Notes: generated by a model from the sequence alone, not told the origin. DNA of 64,000 nt from Culex pipiens pallens (GCF_016801865.2 NC_068939.1:95560067-95624066); one strand, 5' to 3'; positions 11,672 to 22,804 are shown, counted from the first letter of the stretch. A program made the numbers and translations.

Positions 11672-12995
11672 TTTTTGTGTATATGGAGCCAGTTACACTC
11701 GATAATGACATTTAAGAAGGGCGTAAGTTTTTTAAATATTTTGGTATTTCGTAATTTAAATATTGCTGTATCTCGAAGCCGTTGCATCGTATCAAAATGT
11801 GGTCAAAGACAAACTTGTATGAAATTTGACGAGCTTTCCGAAAAAAATACACTGAAAGAAAAAAGCACTCCACTTTTATGAGATTTTTTGATTTTTAAGT
11901 TTAAAAGTCAAATTTGAAAGTGAGCTCACAATTTTTATTCGTTCAACATTTTTTTGAAAATAGTCTAAGATGTTACAGAAAGACTCACGAAAAATGCATT
12001 ATTGACCAACTCACCTAAAAAATACAAAAATCATTTACTGAAACTGTTGTTTTTTTTTCAAAACTGTGTTTCAAACCAAACACGAGAGTCGATTCACCAG
12101 ACAATTTAACGTAAAAGTCTCCATATTGACCATTGTCCTAAGTCCAATCCTTGTGAAGTTACACTGCCCCTGATCGCATAAATGTCCCATATGCATTTTC
12201 ATCGTTTTTGAGTTATTGATGCAGTTTTGTTCAGAAACGCGAGATCTTTAAGAAAAGCATATAACATTCAATACTTTGTTCTAGAAATCAGGAGGAAATC
12301 CAGTGTGGGACAAACTTCAAATGCGTTTTTCTCAGCTTGCTGTTTTTGCATATGGGACATTTATGTGAACATGGGCAGTACAGCGGTTTTAAAAATAAAA
12401 ATGTCGAAAAAATAGTTTTTTTGATGGTTTTTGGCAGTTTTTTTATGACAGTCTCGAAATTATTTTTACCAGAAAGCTCGTCCAATTTTCTTTAAGTTTG
12501 TATTTTACCACATTTCAATTGGATGTATGGGCTTACAGATATAAGCTAATTTACTATCCAGGTTACTATACTACACTGAAAAAATATTATGTTTTCAGTT
12601 ATGAGCAATGTAATTAGCTTACATCTGTAAACCCATACATCCAATGGAAATGTGATCAAAGACAAACTTATGGGAAATTAGAAGAGCTTTCTGATAAAAA
12701 TATTTTCGTTACTGAAAAATCAAGCCTGAAATCATGGGCTCACCTTCAAATTTTACTTTTAAACTTAAAAACAAAAAAATCTCATAAAAGTGGAAAGTTT
12801 TTTTCTTTCAGTGTATTTTTTTCAAAAAGTCCGTCAAATTTCCTACAAGTTTGTCTTTGACCACTTTTTGATACGATGCAACGGCTTCGAGATACAGCAA
12901 TATTTAAATTACGAAATACCAAAATATTTAAAACACTTACGCCCTTCTCAAATGTCATCATCGAGTTTAACTGGCTCCATATACACAAAAATTCA
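11672..12995. repeat. Foldback element with arms at 11672-11847 and 12816-12995
   Basis: The left arm (GTGTATATGGAGCCAGTTAC...) recurs as its reverse complement in the right arm with few differences, so chance ORFs translating to nearly the same peptide (CIWSQL..MTFKKGV) occur on opposite strands. The spacer of this hairpin is occupied by the 964 bp MITE at 11850-12813. Part of the arm motif recurs near 26390 (AGCCAGTTTCACTCGAGAATGA), so this is a dispersed family. Non-coding. Confidence 0.8.
11850..12813. mobile_element. 964-bp CACTGAAAG-ended MITE, itself internally palindromic
   Basis: The ends CACTGAAAGAAAAAA and TTTTTTTCTTTCAGTG are flanked by TA (11848-11849, 12814-12815). The arms include an ACTTTTATGAGATTTTTT block in inverted orientation on the right. 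The termini belong to the same type as the 150 bp MITE at 2950. The middle contains a further palindrome centred near 12587 (GGATGTATGGGCTTACAG and its complement), with a 26 bp CACTGAAA/TTTTCAGT core at 12574-12599, so several layers of insertion or foldback are stacked. Confidence 0.8.
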
Positions 12996-13299
12996 TTGAA
13001 ATAAGAGAGGGTCGGGTACAACCGATTCCATATTTGACATGGAATTACTCTACTAGAAAAAAGGCTGTTTAAATGAGACTTAAAAAATCTTCAAATTTAT
13101 TGTTTCTTTTTCTTTTATTCGTTGTATTTCAGCAACCAGAGGTCCAATCTGCAATGACAATTTTATTGGAAATTTTGTCAACTTTTAGAGAAAAATGTGC
13201 ACTTTATCAACAAATTTGTAAAGGACTTTTCGATAGCAAATTTATTTAACATTAAAAAGTAAAGTAAAAAAGTGAAGTATCGATAAATAGTTCAAAAGT

Positions 13300-13828
13300 T
13301 ATGCATAAAAATGTGTTTTCGCTTACATCCGGATGTTAGATAATTGGCACAAATTGATTCAAATACCATCATGTTACACATCGCTAGATAGGTCCAACAA
13401 GTAAAAAACATTGAAGATCTGGCAACCCTGTCTGAAATTATAACCACTTAAGTGATATTTATGTACTTTTTCAAGGCCGGATCTCACTTAAATGCATGTA
13501 AACTATGTCCGGATCTATCATCCAACCCATCGTTGGGTAGATCTGGCAACCCTGCCTCAAGGTTTAACCACTTAAGTTATATTTATGTACATTTTTAAAG
13601 CCAGATCACCTTTATTTGTTTGTAAACAATTTTCGGGTCCATCAACCAACCTTTTTGTGGTCAGCTTATCGAGAGACTTTCCAAACGAGTCTGAATCTGG
13701 CAGCCTAGTTTAAGTGATGATAGTTATGATTATTCCAAAGAATTAATAATTCAGATGAAAAACATTTCCGGATCCTTTTTTAGAAAGTAGTGAGGAAGAC
13801 TTCAGGCACATAGGTGGATTAAGTTAGT
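13300..13828. mobile_element. Family D repeat, truncated copy with internal duplication
   Basis: The right end reads TAGGTGGATTAAGTTAGTTTT, the terminus shared with the copies ending near 32692 and 41484. Internally a roughly 118 bp block is present twice (CTGGCAACCCTGTCTGAAAT near 13422 and CTGGCAACCCTGCCTCAAGG near 13541), each with CCACTTAAGTxATATTTATG. The 5' hairpin end typical of the family was not found, and the start is approximate. Confidence 0.65.
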
Positions 13829-16450
13829 TTTATTCAAATAAACATAACCTGGCGAATTTTTTTTAACCTTTCATTTCTATGGCACATAAGTTGCGTTTTT
13901 TTTTTGTCCGATAAAACAAATCACAAAATTAGAAAAATATGGGGATTTTTTTCTATGTATTTATTTTGTCTGAATAGTCCTAATCAATACCTGGGTGCTG
14001 AATGGTTCAAAACCTCAATTTTGAACTGTAAAACTGGAACCAATTTACTGTTCGCTAAAAGTAGCGATTATTGTAATCGGTCATTGATTTTTTTTTTTAT
14101 TTTGCAATAATGGAAAGTTGGTGGCTTTAGGGGACCAGCAGTCAACAAATCAGCAAAATGCCGAAGTCGAGACCGTCTTTTATTTTAAAATAACTATGAC
14201 TGAAAGTTGTTTGTGAAGTCGATGGTTCGTATCGTAGCTGTCTCATTGTTTGATATCGTTCAAATAATTGGCACTGCGGCCTTTTTCTTGTAATATACAT
14301 ATCCTTATAATTTCAAAGCGTGTATTTGTTTTGAGAACTGGCACATCTGAGAACACCCATTCATTTGCTGTTCTTAATAATAATAATTAGTTCCACTTCC
14401 AACGCGGAAGCAAAAACACGTTGGCTTTCCAACGTTAAAAAAATGGGAATCAATATATCTCACAGAAAAAAATAATTTCAATATGCCGAAATTGTTTAAA
14501 AAACAACTTTAGCATAAAAAAACTGTGTCACGCTTGAGCTTTAACAAAGCTTCATTCTTTGTTTTTTAAACAGATTTGGAGCAGCTGCATTGGGGTTCAT
14601 TCTGAAATCAAGTTTCGCATTCACACTTTTCAGCACCCAGATCAATACCTACAACTTTGCTGAGGGCATCAAACTGATCAGAAGATCTGATCTGAGATCT
14701 GAGCCAAACAAAAAAAAATACATAAAAAATCACGAAATAGGCCAATATCGTACAGAATTGCTCTTGTATCTGATGCAGGAGATCTCACATTTTGGATTCA
14801 ATAGGTAGTTCTAAAATATTTTATAACTTTCAATTAACTTCGATCTGCTATAGTATTAAATTATTTTTTCTTCAGTCCATCTAGGACCAAACTCATTGAA
14901 CTTGTTTGGGTGATAAAATCAGAATTCCCCTTTTTTCAGTACGATGCAACTGAACTTTTCCCCTTCGCACTATCTTCCCAAACAACTCACATCAAAATAG
15001 GAAAGATGTCATTAATTTTATTTGTGTGCCATAAAGAACACACGAAAGCACCGGCGACCGGTTGTGACCGGAAGACCGGGGTGCTTAAGTTCAGCTCAGC
15101 TCGGAGGAAAAACTTTTAATATGCTTATTGGCTTCCTGCCAGTCTCCGTCAATAACCAGTCGCCGTCGAACCGTTCGACAACTTGTCCATCCTCCCACCG
15201 TCTTCCCCATCAGTTCTTTTGACAATCAATAAATTCATAGTGCCGTGGACTGAACCGAACTGACACTCGAAACTTCACCATCTTATCATTCAATTGGATG
15301 ACGCTCTGCTCTTCCAGCTCGGTGCCCGAATGCCTCCCAGCAACAGTCGGCCTGAATAATTTTCCAAACAACATAATCTACAAATGTACGCTCGATGGCC
15401 TTGCAAAACAACCGTCCCCGGAAAGGGCCAGGGCCAAATTTAGTGCTCTGAATGCGCCTCACACAGTACAAAAGTTGACAATTTAGTACAGCAACAGTAA
15501 ATCACCACATTTTCAGCTATTTTTTCAACCGTGCCCATGACGACTCGCCCAATCCAACTCTGGGCTAGGATGGAGCCCTTCCAATCGGTTTGCCCTCGCG
15601 TCGAGTGTAAACAGGAAAAGAGGATAGATAAACATCCGGGGCCGAGGACTACGATGTGGCCCTGGACAGGACACAACATCGACGACGACACTGACGACCG
15701 GACCAGCGAAAAGTGCCCCGAGGGGAACATGGCCACGAAATAATCTCCCCACTGGAATCTCCCAGCTTTCCACTTTGTTTGTTCCACCTACTACAGTGAC
15801 CGGTCATTCAGGAGGGTGGTCTTCCCCTGCTGACCCATTTGGGTGTGGGGGTTTTGTCTGCGTTCTTCCCTGCTGGGCTGCGATGGTTGGGTCATCCAAT
15901 CGATTTGTGTCGATATTGCTGTCGGAAATTATCGAATTAGATTGCAACCAATTTAATGAAATTTTTATTTATTTCAACTGCACCGTTGTTTGGGTGGATG
16001 GGGGTGGATTTTTAAAGTGGTTGGCAGCAACAGGTTGGTCAGAAAAATAATAGATAATACGGTAGAAAAATTCGATGCACAATTGCTGAATGTTAAGAAA
16101 CAGCATTATAAGATTCATGATAAAAGACTAAACAAAACTGTTTTGAAGAGATTTTATTCAAACTTGTTTCAAAATCCGCTTAAAAATAATCAAAGTTAAA
16201 AATGCTCACAATCTGATACTAAAGAGTATTTTCTTTTGAAACTATGAAAGTATGTTTCGAACAAAGTTTGTTAAGCATTCCGGTACAAAGTGAGTCTTTA
16301 AAAAAACAGAAATTTGGTTAAATTGAGTTTAACAAAAGTTTTCATAACAGATCTGAAGATTATTGTCTCAAATCCCAAATGAAATTTATTTGGTTGAAAA
16401 TCAAGTACCATATACTGAGATGACTTTGATGTCATGAAGGTTTTCACTTT
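13829..16450. other. Non-coding DNA, largely unique in appearance
   Basis: A short family C-like stretch (CAATACCTACAACTTTGC near 14645) is the only repeat recognised. Around 15000-15900 the sequence is GC-richer with overlapping chance ORFs on both strands of up to 115 codons and no recognisable domain. No exon structure can be supported. Confidence 0.45.
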
Positions 16451-16914
16451 TTTTGCCTTTCTTACTAAAGAAAGGTATGGGATTTGTTCCGACTAAAGAT
16501 CCAGCTTCATCTAGCAGATCATTCGTCGAGAAATATTTATTGGAAAAAATCCTTTAAAAATCATGGACGATCGATTTTCGAAACCAATTGATTGAAAATG
16601 ACAGAATCGATCTTCGATATCCGAATTTTGGGGATCAATTTGCCATAAAGCTCGCGTGTTGTCCGGTTTGCTCTACATCATAATCCAGACCATAATCGAG
16701 CTTTTGAAAAAAACATTTTTTCAATTTCCTGCCAATCCCTATAGAATAATTTTTTAGCTCTGACTTTCCACGCCTGACTGATGGACATTGACAGAATTGG
16801 TCTATCTCCAATATCCGATTTTTTGGAATTCAATAAAAAAAATATCATCAAGATGACAACACTCGTTTTAGTTTCTGTCTAATCGAAAAAGTTGGACGTC
16901 ATCGATCATGTCTA
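16451..16914. repeat. Left end of a dispersed element with hairpin terminus GCCTTTCTTACTAAAGAAAG
   Basis: The terminus at 16451-16478 is an imperfect palindrome (CCTTTCTT/AAGAAAGG). A 28 bp sequence identical to it in reverse complement ends another copy at 27479-27506, and a diverged version occurs at 53635. The element body following it here is non-coding and runs into the MITE at 16915. Confidence 0.6.
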
Positions 16915-17487
16915 AGGCTACCAACTGTACGGATTTTTTCCGTACCGTACGGATTTTCGACCTTCTCCGCGGATTTTTAAACAGGCCGGAATTTTTGTAC
17001 GAAATTTTTCTCATAATACGGATTTCTAACAACTTTTTAAAAATTTCATAGCTTTTTTGATTGGGCCAAAGCTTTCTTTTAACAGATATTTTTATTCAAC
17101 TGTCAGTTTGATTTTAAAGGGATAACTTGCATAATTTTTTGGGTTTTCCTCAGTTCAAACTTGATTGTCAATGATTGTTCTTTTCAAATTCCATAAACAT
17201 ATTTATTAAATAAAAAATCAAGTTTTGGCTTGTGAAAACCTTGTTTTGTGCTTGTATTTATAGGACCTTTCCAATAAAAACTCTAGAAGTGTTTTCGTGA
17301 AAACACTAAAAACGATATTATTCGTAAAAGCAAACTTGACATTTCGTATACTTTTGAACGTTTTATAAAAATATTTTTAATTCCCAAATTCTAAACTTAT
17401 CTAAATAATTCCTTGACAGTTTTTGTTATACCATGGTGTCATATCGGTAAAGTATACGGATTTTAGCTCAGCAAGAGTTGGTAGCCT
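16915..17487. mobile_element. 573-bp MITE with TIR AGGCTACCAACT, TA duplication
   Basis: The ends AGGCTACCAACTGTACGGAT and AGTTGGTAGCCT are flanked by TA at 16913-16914 and 17488-17489. The interior is rich in TACGGATTT motifs. A related copy in opposite orientation ends near 38010 (GTACAGTTGGGAGCC). The Jockey element begins 15 bp beyond this MITE, in the same target sequence. No coding potential. Confidence 0.8.
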
Positions 17488-17502
17488 TAATCATGGCCGT
17501 CC

Positions 17503-17719
17503 TGTGTCTTGCGAACCTTCGTGGTGAACGGACACTAGAGCTGCGGTATTTTTTACTACCTAAGCTCAGAGTTATTTCAAAACAAAATTCACAGTCTTTT
17601 TAAAGACTACCTGAGTTATTTTCCAAAATTCTAAACAGTCTTTTCAAGACTAACCCCACCTGAAATTTTGTTGTATTTTACAAACGAAGCCATCTTTTTA
17701 AGAGAACTTTGCTTGCAAA
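17503..17719 (+). promoter_or_regulatory. 5' UTR and presumed internal promoter of the Jockey element
   Basis: Jockey-type elements are transcribed by RNA polymerase II from an internal promoter within the 5' UTR; that role is family knowledge applied here. The sequence has a near-repeat, ACAGTCTTTTTAAAGACTAC at about 17592 and ACAGTCTTTTCAAGACTAAC at about 17635. Each is a short palindrome (AGTCTTT/AAAGACT) and could form a hairpin. No TATA box was identified. Confidence 0.5.
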
Positions 17720-19117
17720 ATGCGTCAAAACAAAGGTAAACGCAAATCTTCTGAAGATTTGGTCGTTACGTCGGTGAAGCGTTTGAACGCTAAACCGGCT
17801 AACGGAAACAGAAAAAGAAAACAGCCTCTTCTGAGGTCTGATTCTGATTCTGAATGTGAGGTCAATCCTCCAATTCCATTGACAAACAGTTTCGGTGTTT
17901 TATCCGAAACTGATGACAAGGAACCTTCTCCTCGTACTGAGCCTTCTGCCGTTGAGAAACGAGTAAAGGCTCCGCCAATTGTTGTGACTTCCGTCTCCGA
18001 TTTGGCCAGCTTTCGAACGCAACTGAAGAATTGCAAGGAAACTTGCAATTTGAAGGTTTCGTTCCAGCTTGGTCGAAGAGGAGAATGTCGCTTGTTGACG
18101 GAATCTTTACAAGATCACCAAACTTTTGTTGGTTATTTGAAAAACCACAAACACAATTTCTACACGTATGAGACCAAGAATGCTCGGCCATTCAAGGCGG
18201 TCTTGAAAGGTCTCTCCAACGACTTGTCGGTGGATGAGATCAAAAACGAACTTAAGGTGTTGCTTGGCTTTGCCCCATCCCAAGTAATACCAATGAAGAA
18301 AAAATCAAACGGGAATATTTCTCGCTTTGGTTTGACTTCACAATTTTATCTGATTCATTTCAACAGAAATGAAATCAACAATTTGAAACTTTTGGACAAA
18401 GTTCAGTTTTTGTTCCATGTACGGGTAAAGTGGGAGCATTTTAAGAAACATGGCGGTAATGGCCAGAATCTGACCCAGTGCCGGCGTTGCCAGGCATTCG
18501 GTCACGGTACTGATCATTGCGCCATGGTTCCAAAATGCATGGTTTGCGGGGATTCTTCTCACGACAAGGACAATTGTCCCGTGAAAGAAGTCACCCAATT
18601 TAAATGTGCAAATTGTGGTGGAAATCACAAATCAAATTTCTGGGATTGCCCCATCAGAAAAAAGGTTTTGGATTCTCGTGCTAAGCATCAGCCGAAATCC
18701 AAACCGAAATTTTCTCAAAGTCAGGTTGTACCTGCATCTTTAAATCAAACGTTCGTGCTGTCTCACTCGAACAATTCTAGAAATACCCCTACCGTGGATA
18801 AGTTAGGTAACAACAATGGCATTTCTTATGCTAACGTCGTTTCGGGTTCATCCACGAATTTTAAATCCTCTACCAATCTTTCTGAAATTGGGCAGGTACC
18901 TCAAATCTCATTTGAAAATTTTTCTGCTGGCAACGCTTTGGGATCTTCTGATCTCGGCGATGTTACGTTTGAAAAAATGACTTTTTTGCAAAACTCACTG
19001 TTTGGTTTGATTCAAACAATGAGTAATGCTACATCCATGATGGAAGCAATCCAGATTGGATTAAAATTTGCGAATGATGTTGTTCTTACCCTGAAGTTTA
19101 ATCATGGATCTAAGTAA
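17720..19117 (+). CDS. Jockey ORF1: gag-like nucleic-acid-binding protein with three zinc knuckles
   Basis: This 465-residue protein probably coats the element RNA and chaperones it to chromatin. The N terminus (1-90) is basic then Ser/Asp/Glu-rich and looks disordered. Residues about 145-250 fit the PRE_C2HC region that precedes zinc fingers in arthropod Jockey ORF1 proteins. Three CCHC knuckles follow: CRRCQAFGHGTDHC (254-267), CMVCGDSSHDKDNC (273-286) and CANCGGNHKSNFWDC (296-310, spacing CX2CX3HX6C). The Ser/Asn-rich tail (320-465) has no domain I can name. The ATG at 17720 is the first in frame and directly follows the 5' UTR. The stop at 19115-19117 overlaps the ORF2 start by 14 bp in another frame, so ORF2 is probably translated by reinitiation. 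There are no disabling mutations. Confidence 0.95.
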   Translation: MRQNKGKRKSSEDLVVTSVKRLNAKPANGNRKRKQPLLRSDSDSECEVNPPIPLTNSFGVLSETDDKEPSPRTEPSAVEKRVKAPPIVVTSVSDLASFRTQLKNCKETCNLKVSFQLGRRGECRLLTESLQDHQTFVGYLKNHKHNFYTYETKNARPFKAVLKGLSNDLSVDEIKNELKVLLGFAPSQVIPMKKKSNGNISRFGLTSQFYLIHFNRNEINNLKLLDKVQFLFHVRVKWEHFKKHGGNGQNLTQCRRCQAFGHGTDHCAMVPKCMVCGDSSHDKDNCPVKEVTQFKCANCGGNHKSNFWDCPIRKKVLDSRAKHQPKSKPKFSQSQVVPASLNQTFVLSHSNNSRNTPTVDKLGNNNGISYANVVSGSSTNFKSSTNLSEIGQVPQISFENFSAGNALGSSDLGDVTFEKMTFLQNSLFGLIQTMSNATSMMEAIQIGLKFANDVVLTLKFNHGSK

Positions 19118-21764
19118 TTCCATCAATATTATGAATTTTAATGCTCGCTCTTTAAAAGCGAAAGAAAATGAATTTTTCAACTTTTTACGAGTTCATAACG
19201 TGCATGTTGCTGTTATAACCGAAACATTTTTAAAAACTGGCACTTATTTGAAAAGTGATCCAGATTATAAAGTTATAACTAATAACCGAATGAATCGAAA
19301 TGGCGGTGGAGTTGCAATAGTTATCCACCGTAGTATGACTTATAGCACGTTACGTGACTTTAAGTTAAAAGTTATTGAAAGTTTGGGCATTGAACTTGAA
19401 ACTTCTTTTGGGAAAATTATGATTGCAGCTGCATATTTGCCATTCCAATGCACTGGGGAAAATAAAAATTATTTCAAAGGGGATTTGAATAAACTTACTC
19501 GGCATAGATCTCGATTTTTGATCATCGGTGATTTTAATGCCAAACATCAATCTTGGAATAATTCAAAAGTAAATTCCAATGGTAAAATTCTGTTCAGAGA
19601 TTGCACTTCTGGTCTTTATTCGGTTTTATACCCGAATGGGCCAACTTGCTTTTCTTCTGTTAGAAATCCATCAACAATTGATTTGGTGTTGACAAATCAA
19701 AGTCAGTATTGTGGTCCTTTAGTGACTCATGCTGATTTTGATTCTGATCATCTTCCAGTAACTTTTTCACTTTCTCATGAAGCAGTTACCAGACCCAATA
19801 GTTCTGTGTTTAATTACCACAAAGCTAATTGGGACAGGTATCAGCATCATATTGAGAATAATTTAAATCATGATTTTGTTTTAGAAACCAAAGCTGATAT
19901 TGATTCAGCCTTGGAATCTTTAACTAATGCAATTTTGGATGCTAGGAATATTGCTATTCCTAAAGTCCAAGTCAAATTTGATTCTCCCATTATTGATGAC
20001 GATCTTCAGCTTCTGATTCGTCTGAAAAATGTTCGCCGAAGACAGTATCAACGTTCTCGTGATCCTGCACTGAAGCGAATTCAAAAAGATTTGCAAAAGG
20101 TTATTGACCACAGATTCACTCTCCTGCGAAATGAAAAGTTTGCAAGAGATGTCGAACAAATTAAACCTTATTCCAAACCTTTTTGGAAACTTTCAAAGGT
20201 TCTTAAGAAACCTCAAAAACCCATCCCTTCTTTAAAAGATGGTGATAATATTCTATTAACTAATGGGGAAAAAGCTCAAAAACTTGCTCAGCAGTTTGAG
20301 AGTGCTCATAATTTCAACTTGAATGTTTTGAGTCCTATTGAAAATCAAATTTCAATAGAATTTCAGAATATTGTTGAACAAGAATTTTCATCAGATGAAG
20401 TTTTTAATACGGATCTGAATGAAATAAAATCTATTATCAAAAAATTTAAAAATATGAAAGCCCCTGGTGAGGATGGCATTTTTTACATTTTAATTAAAAA
20501 ATTACCAGAAGCAACTTTAAGTTGCTTGGTCAAAATTTTCAACAAATGTTTTAATTTGGCATATTTTCCCAGTAGTTGGAAAAATGCCAAAGTAATTCCG
20601 ATTTTGAAACCGGATAAAAATCCTGCTGAAGCCTCAAGCTATCGGCCCATTAGTTTGCTTTCATCTATTAGTAAATTATTCGAAAGAATAATTCTTAATA
20701 GAATGATGACGCACATTAATGAAAATTCAATTTTCGCTGATGAGCAGTTTGGATTTCGCCTTGGGCATTCAACTACTCATCAGTTGTTGAGAGTTTCAAA
20801 TTTGATTCGAAGCAACAAATCTGAGGGCTATTCTACTGGCGCTGTTCTTCTAGACATAGAAAAAGCATTTGACAGTGTTTGGCATAAAGGATTGATTGCG
20901 AAATTGAAAAGGTTTAATTTTCCGATTTATATCGTGAAAATTATTCAAAATTATTTGACGGATCGTACTCTGCAGGTATGTTATCAGAATAGCAAATCTG
21001 ATCAACTACCTGTACGTGCTGGCGTCCCTCAAGGAAGCATTTTGGGTCCAATTTTATACAATATTTTTACTTCTGACTTGCCTGATTTGCCCCCAGGATG
21101 TCAGAAATCACTTTTTGCTGATGACACAAGCATCTCCGCCAAAGGCAGAAGCCTTCGTGTCATCACAAGAAGATTACAAAAAAGCTTGGATATTTTCAAT
21201 TCTTATTTGAAAGAATGGAAAATTACTCCAAATGCTGCAAAAACTCAACTTATTATTTTCCCTCACAAACCAAGGGCTGATTTTCTTAAACCAAAAAGTC
21301 ATCACATTATAAAGATGAATGAGGTAAATTTAAAGTGGGAGGATCAAGTGAAATATCTTGGACTTGGTTTTGACAAAAACCTTACTTACAAGGATCACAT
21401 TGAAAGTATCCAGGTTAAATGTAACAAATATATTAAATGTTTGTATCCACTTATAAACAGGAATTCTAGACTTTGTCTCAAGAATAAACTGTTAATTTAT
21501 AAACAAATTTTCAGACCTGCCATGCTTTATGCTGTGCCGATCTGGACAAGCTGTTGCTTAACCAGGAAGAAAAAACTTCAGAGGATTCAGAACAAAATTC
21601 TGAAAATGATTCTGAAACTTCCTCCCTGGTTCAGCACCAGTGAACTTCATCAATTAGCCGAAGTTGACACTTTGGATGTTATGTCCAATAAGATAATTGA
21701 TGCATTTCGACAAAAATCATTGCAGTCTTCAGCTGCATTGATCCGCTCTTTATATAGTTTATAA
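19104..21764 (+). CDS. Jockey ORF2: AP-like endonuclease and reverse transcriptase
   Basis: This 886-residue protein nicks target DNA and copies the element RNA by target-primed reverse transcription in the nucleus. The N-terminal endonuclease domain (about 1-225) keeps its catalytic motifs: NFNARSL, the Glu in ITETFL, GDFNAKH (about 140-146), STIDLVLT and SDHLPV (about 214). The RT domain (about 450-740) has YRPISLLS, motif A LDIEKAFDSVWH (about 581), motif B GVPQGSILGP and the catalytic FADD (about 671). The C-terminal part (740-886) is the usual Jockey extension; there is no RNase H, as expected for this clade. The ATG overlaps the end of ORF1 by 14 bp. The length is normal and no stops or frameshifts occur, so the protein could be active. 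A decayed relative lies at 3545-5045. Confidence 0.97.
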   Translation: MDLSNSINIMNFNARSLKAKENEFFNFLRVHNVHVAVITETFLKTGTYLKSDPDYKVITNNRMNRNGGGVAIVIHRSMTYSTLRDFKLKVIESLGIELETSFGKIMIAAAYLPFQCTGENKNYFKGDLNKLTRHRSRFLIIGDFNAKHQSWNNSKVNSNGKILFRDCTSGLYSVLYPNGPTCFSSVRNPSTIDLVLTNQSQYCGPLVTHADFDSDHLPVTFSLSHEAVTRPNSSVFNYHKANWDRYQHHIENNLNHDFVLETKADIDSALESLTNAILDARNIAIPKVQVKFDSPIIDDDLQLLIRLKNVRRRQYQRSRDPALKRIQKDLQKVIDHRFTLLRNEKFARDVEQIKPYSKPFWKLSKVLKKPQKPIPSLKDGDNILLTNGEKAQKLAQQFESAHNFNLNVLSPIENQISIEFQNIVEQEFSSDEVFNTDLNEIKSIIKKFKNMKAPGEDGIFYILIKKLPEATLSCLVKIFNKCFNLAYFPSSWKNAKVIPILKPDKNPAEASSYRPISLLSSISKLFERIILNRMMTHINENSIFADEQFGFRLGHSTTHQLLRVSNLIRSNKSEGYSTGAVLLDIEKAFDSVWHKGLIAKLKRFNFPIYIVKIIQNYLTDRTLQVCYQNSKSDQLPVRAGVPQGSILGPILYNIFTSDLPDLPPGCQKSLFADDTSISAKGRSLRVITRRLQKSLDIFNSYLKEWKITPNAAKTQLIIFPHKPRADFLKPKSHHIIKMNEVNLKWEDQVKYLGLGFDKNLTYKDHIESIQVKCNKYIKCLYPLINRNSRLCLKNKLLIYKQIFRPAMLYAVPIWTSCCLTRKKKLQRIQNKILKMILKLPPWFSTSELHQLAEVDTLDVMSNKIIDAFRQKSLQSSAALIRSLYSL

Positions 21765-21961
21765 GTTAGTTTTAAGGTATCCCTTTTCCCTTTTGTACAT
21801 GTAGGACCTCCTACATTTGAAATCACTGAATAGCGAAAGCTACAATATTTCATGAATAAATGAAAGTTGCTAGTATTTAAAATTGAGGTGAAAAGTCATC
21901 GTTTGTGATTGGACACTCAATAATATTTTAACTGAATGAATGTACATGGAAAAGAAATTTG

Positions 21962-21966
21962 AATAA

Positions 21967-22026
<60 letters not shown>
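21962..22026 (+). terminator. Polyadenylation signal and 55-nt A tail of the Jockey element
   Basis: AATAAA at 21962-21967 is followed by an uninterrupted A run at 21972-22026 that abuts the target-site duplication. The pure tail is consistent with a young insertion, since such runs decay quickly. Confidence 0.9.
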
Positions 22027-22030
<4 letters not shown>

Positions 22031-22804
22031 GGCCGTCCATGGTCACCCGCGACAGACACGGACGACGAAACAAAGAGAAACGCAAAAAGTAACTATTTCA
22101 AAACTTTTTTTTCGTAAAATCGCGATAACTCGTGATGATTGTAAGAAAACCCCTTATGTCTATATATCAAAATTTTTGTAATTGTCTGCTCTACAACTTT
22201 GTACAACATTGTTACTCTAAAAAAATAACCCTGCAAAGTTAGAAAAAACACGAAATTTTAAATTGAAAAATTTTGTTCTAAATGAAAAAATGACCTTTCT
22301 GGGTCAATGTAGATTCGAAAAGTACATTAAATTTCCAATAAAATGACATGTTCCAAAAATTTTTTTTAGTCATGTAACGGAAAATGGGAGAATTGTTAAA
22401 ACTTTTTTAGTGTTTTTTTCGATGAAAACTACGTTTTTTCGGAATTCTGAGTACGCCATCCAATCTGGCGTCTAATTTGACATAAAAGTCCCTTTGACAC
22501 CAAATTTCTAACTCATCACCGTTTCAGGCTGCAAATTATTGAAAAATACCTCTTTTTTCGCATGTTCAAAACTGGCAGGGGTCGTACCGCCCCTCCGTCA
22601 CGAGATATCAAAAAACGGACCTCAGATTCGTGATCAGGGACAAAAGTTACCCCTTAGGACAAAGTTTCACGCAAATCGAAGAGGGGTCGAGGCAACTTTT
22701 CCCGATTTCGTGTGAGTTGATAGAGAATTAGAGAGATAGTGATTTCACTTAATGTTTTCATAATTAAATTATGCTTTTTTCACTATTCATGCATAAAAAA
22801 GTGG

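Larger units (their letters stand above)
17503..22026 (+). mobile_element. Full-length Jockey-clade (Juan-like) non-LTR retrotransposon
   Basis: This is a 4.5 kb element with a 217 bp 5' UTR, two intact overlapping ORFs, a 207 bp 3' UTR with AATAAA at 21962-21967, and a pure A run at 21972-22026. The flanks repeat TCATGGCCGTCC exactly (17491-17502 and 22027-22038; up to 14 bp if the two preceding A residues count), which is the target-site duplication. The absence of stops or frameshifts, a perfect duplication and a long homogeneous A tail all point to a recent insertion. The ORF layout, a zinc-knuckle ORF1 and an APE/RT ORF2 without RNase H, is that of the Jockey clade. Similarity to mosquito Juan elements is recognised from memory and not checked. 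Confidence 0.95.

Noticed and set aside
11675..11881. Protein shared by ORFs at 11675-11881 (+) and 12782-13021 (-)
   Set aside because: The similarity exists because the two are arms of one inverted repeat, not because of coding constraint.
15440..15787. 115-codon minus-strand ORF and overlapping frames
   Set aside because: GC-richer island with open frames on both strands; nothing distinguishes any of them as coding.
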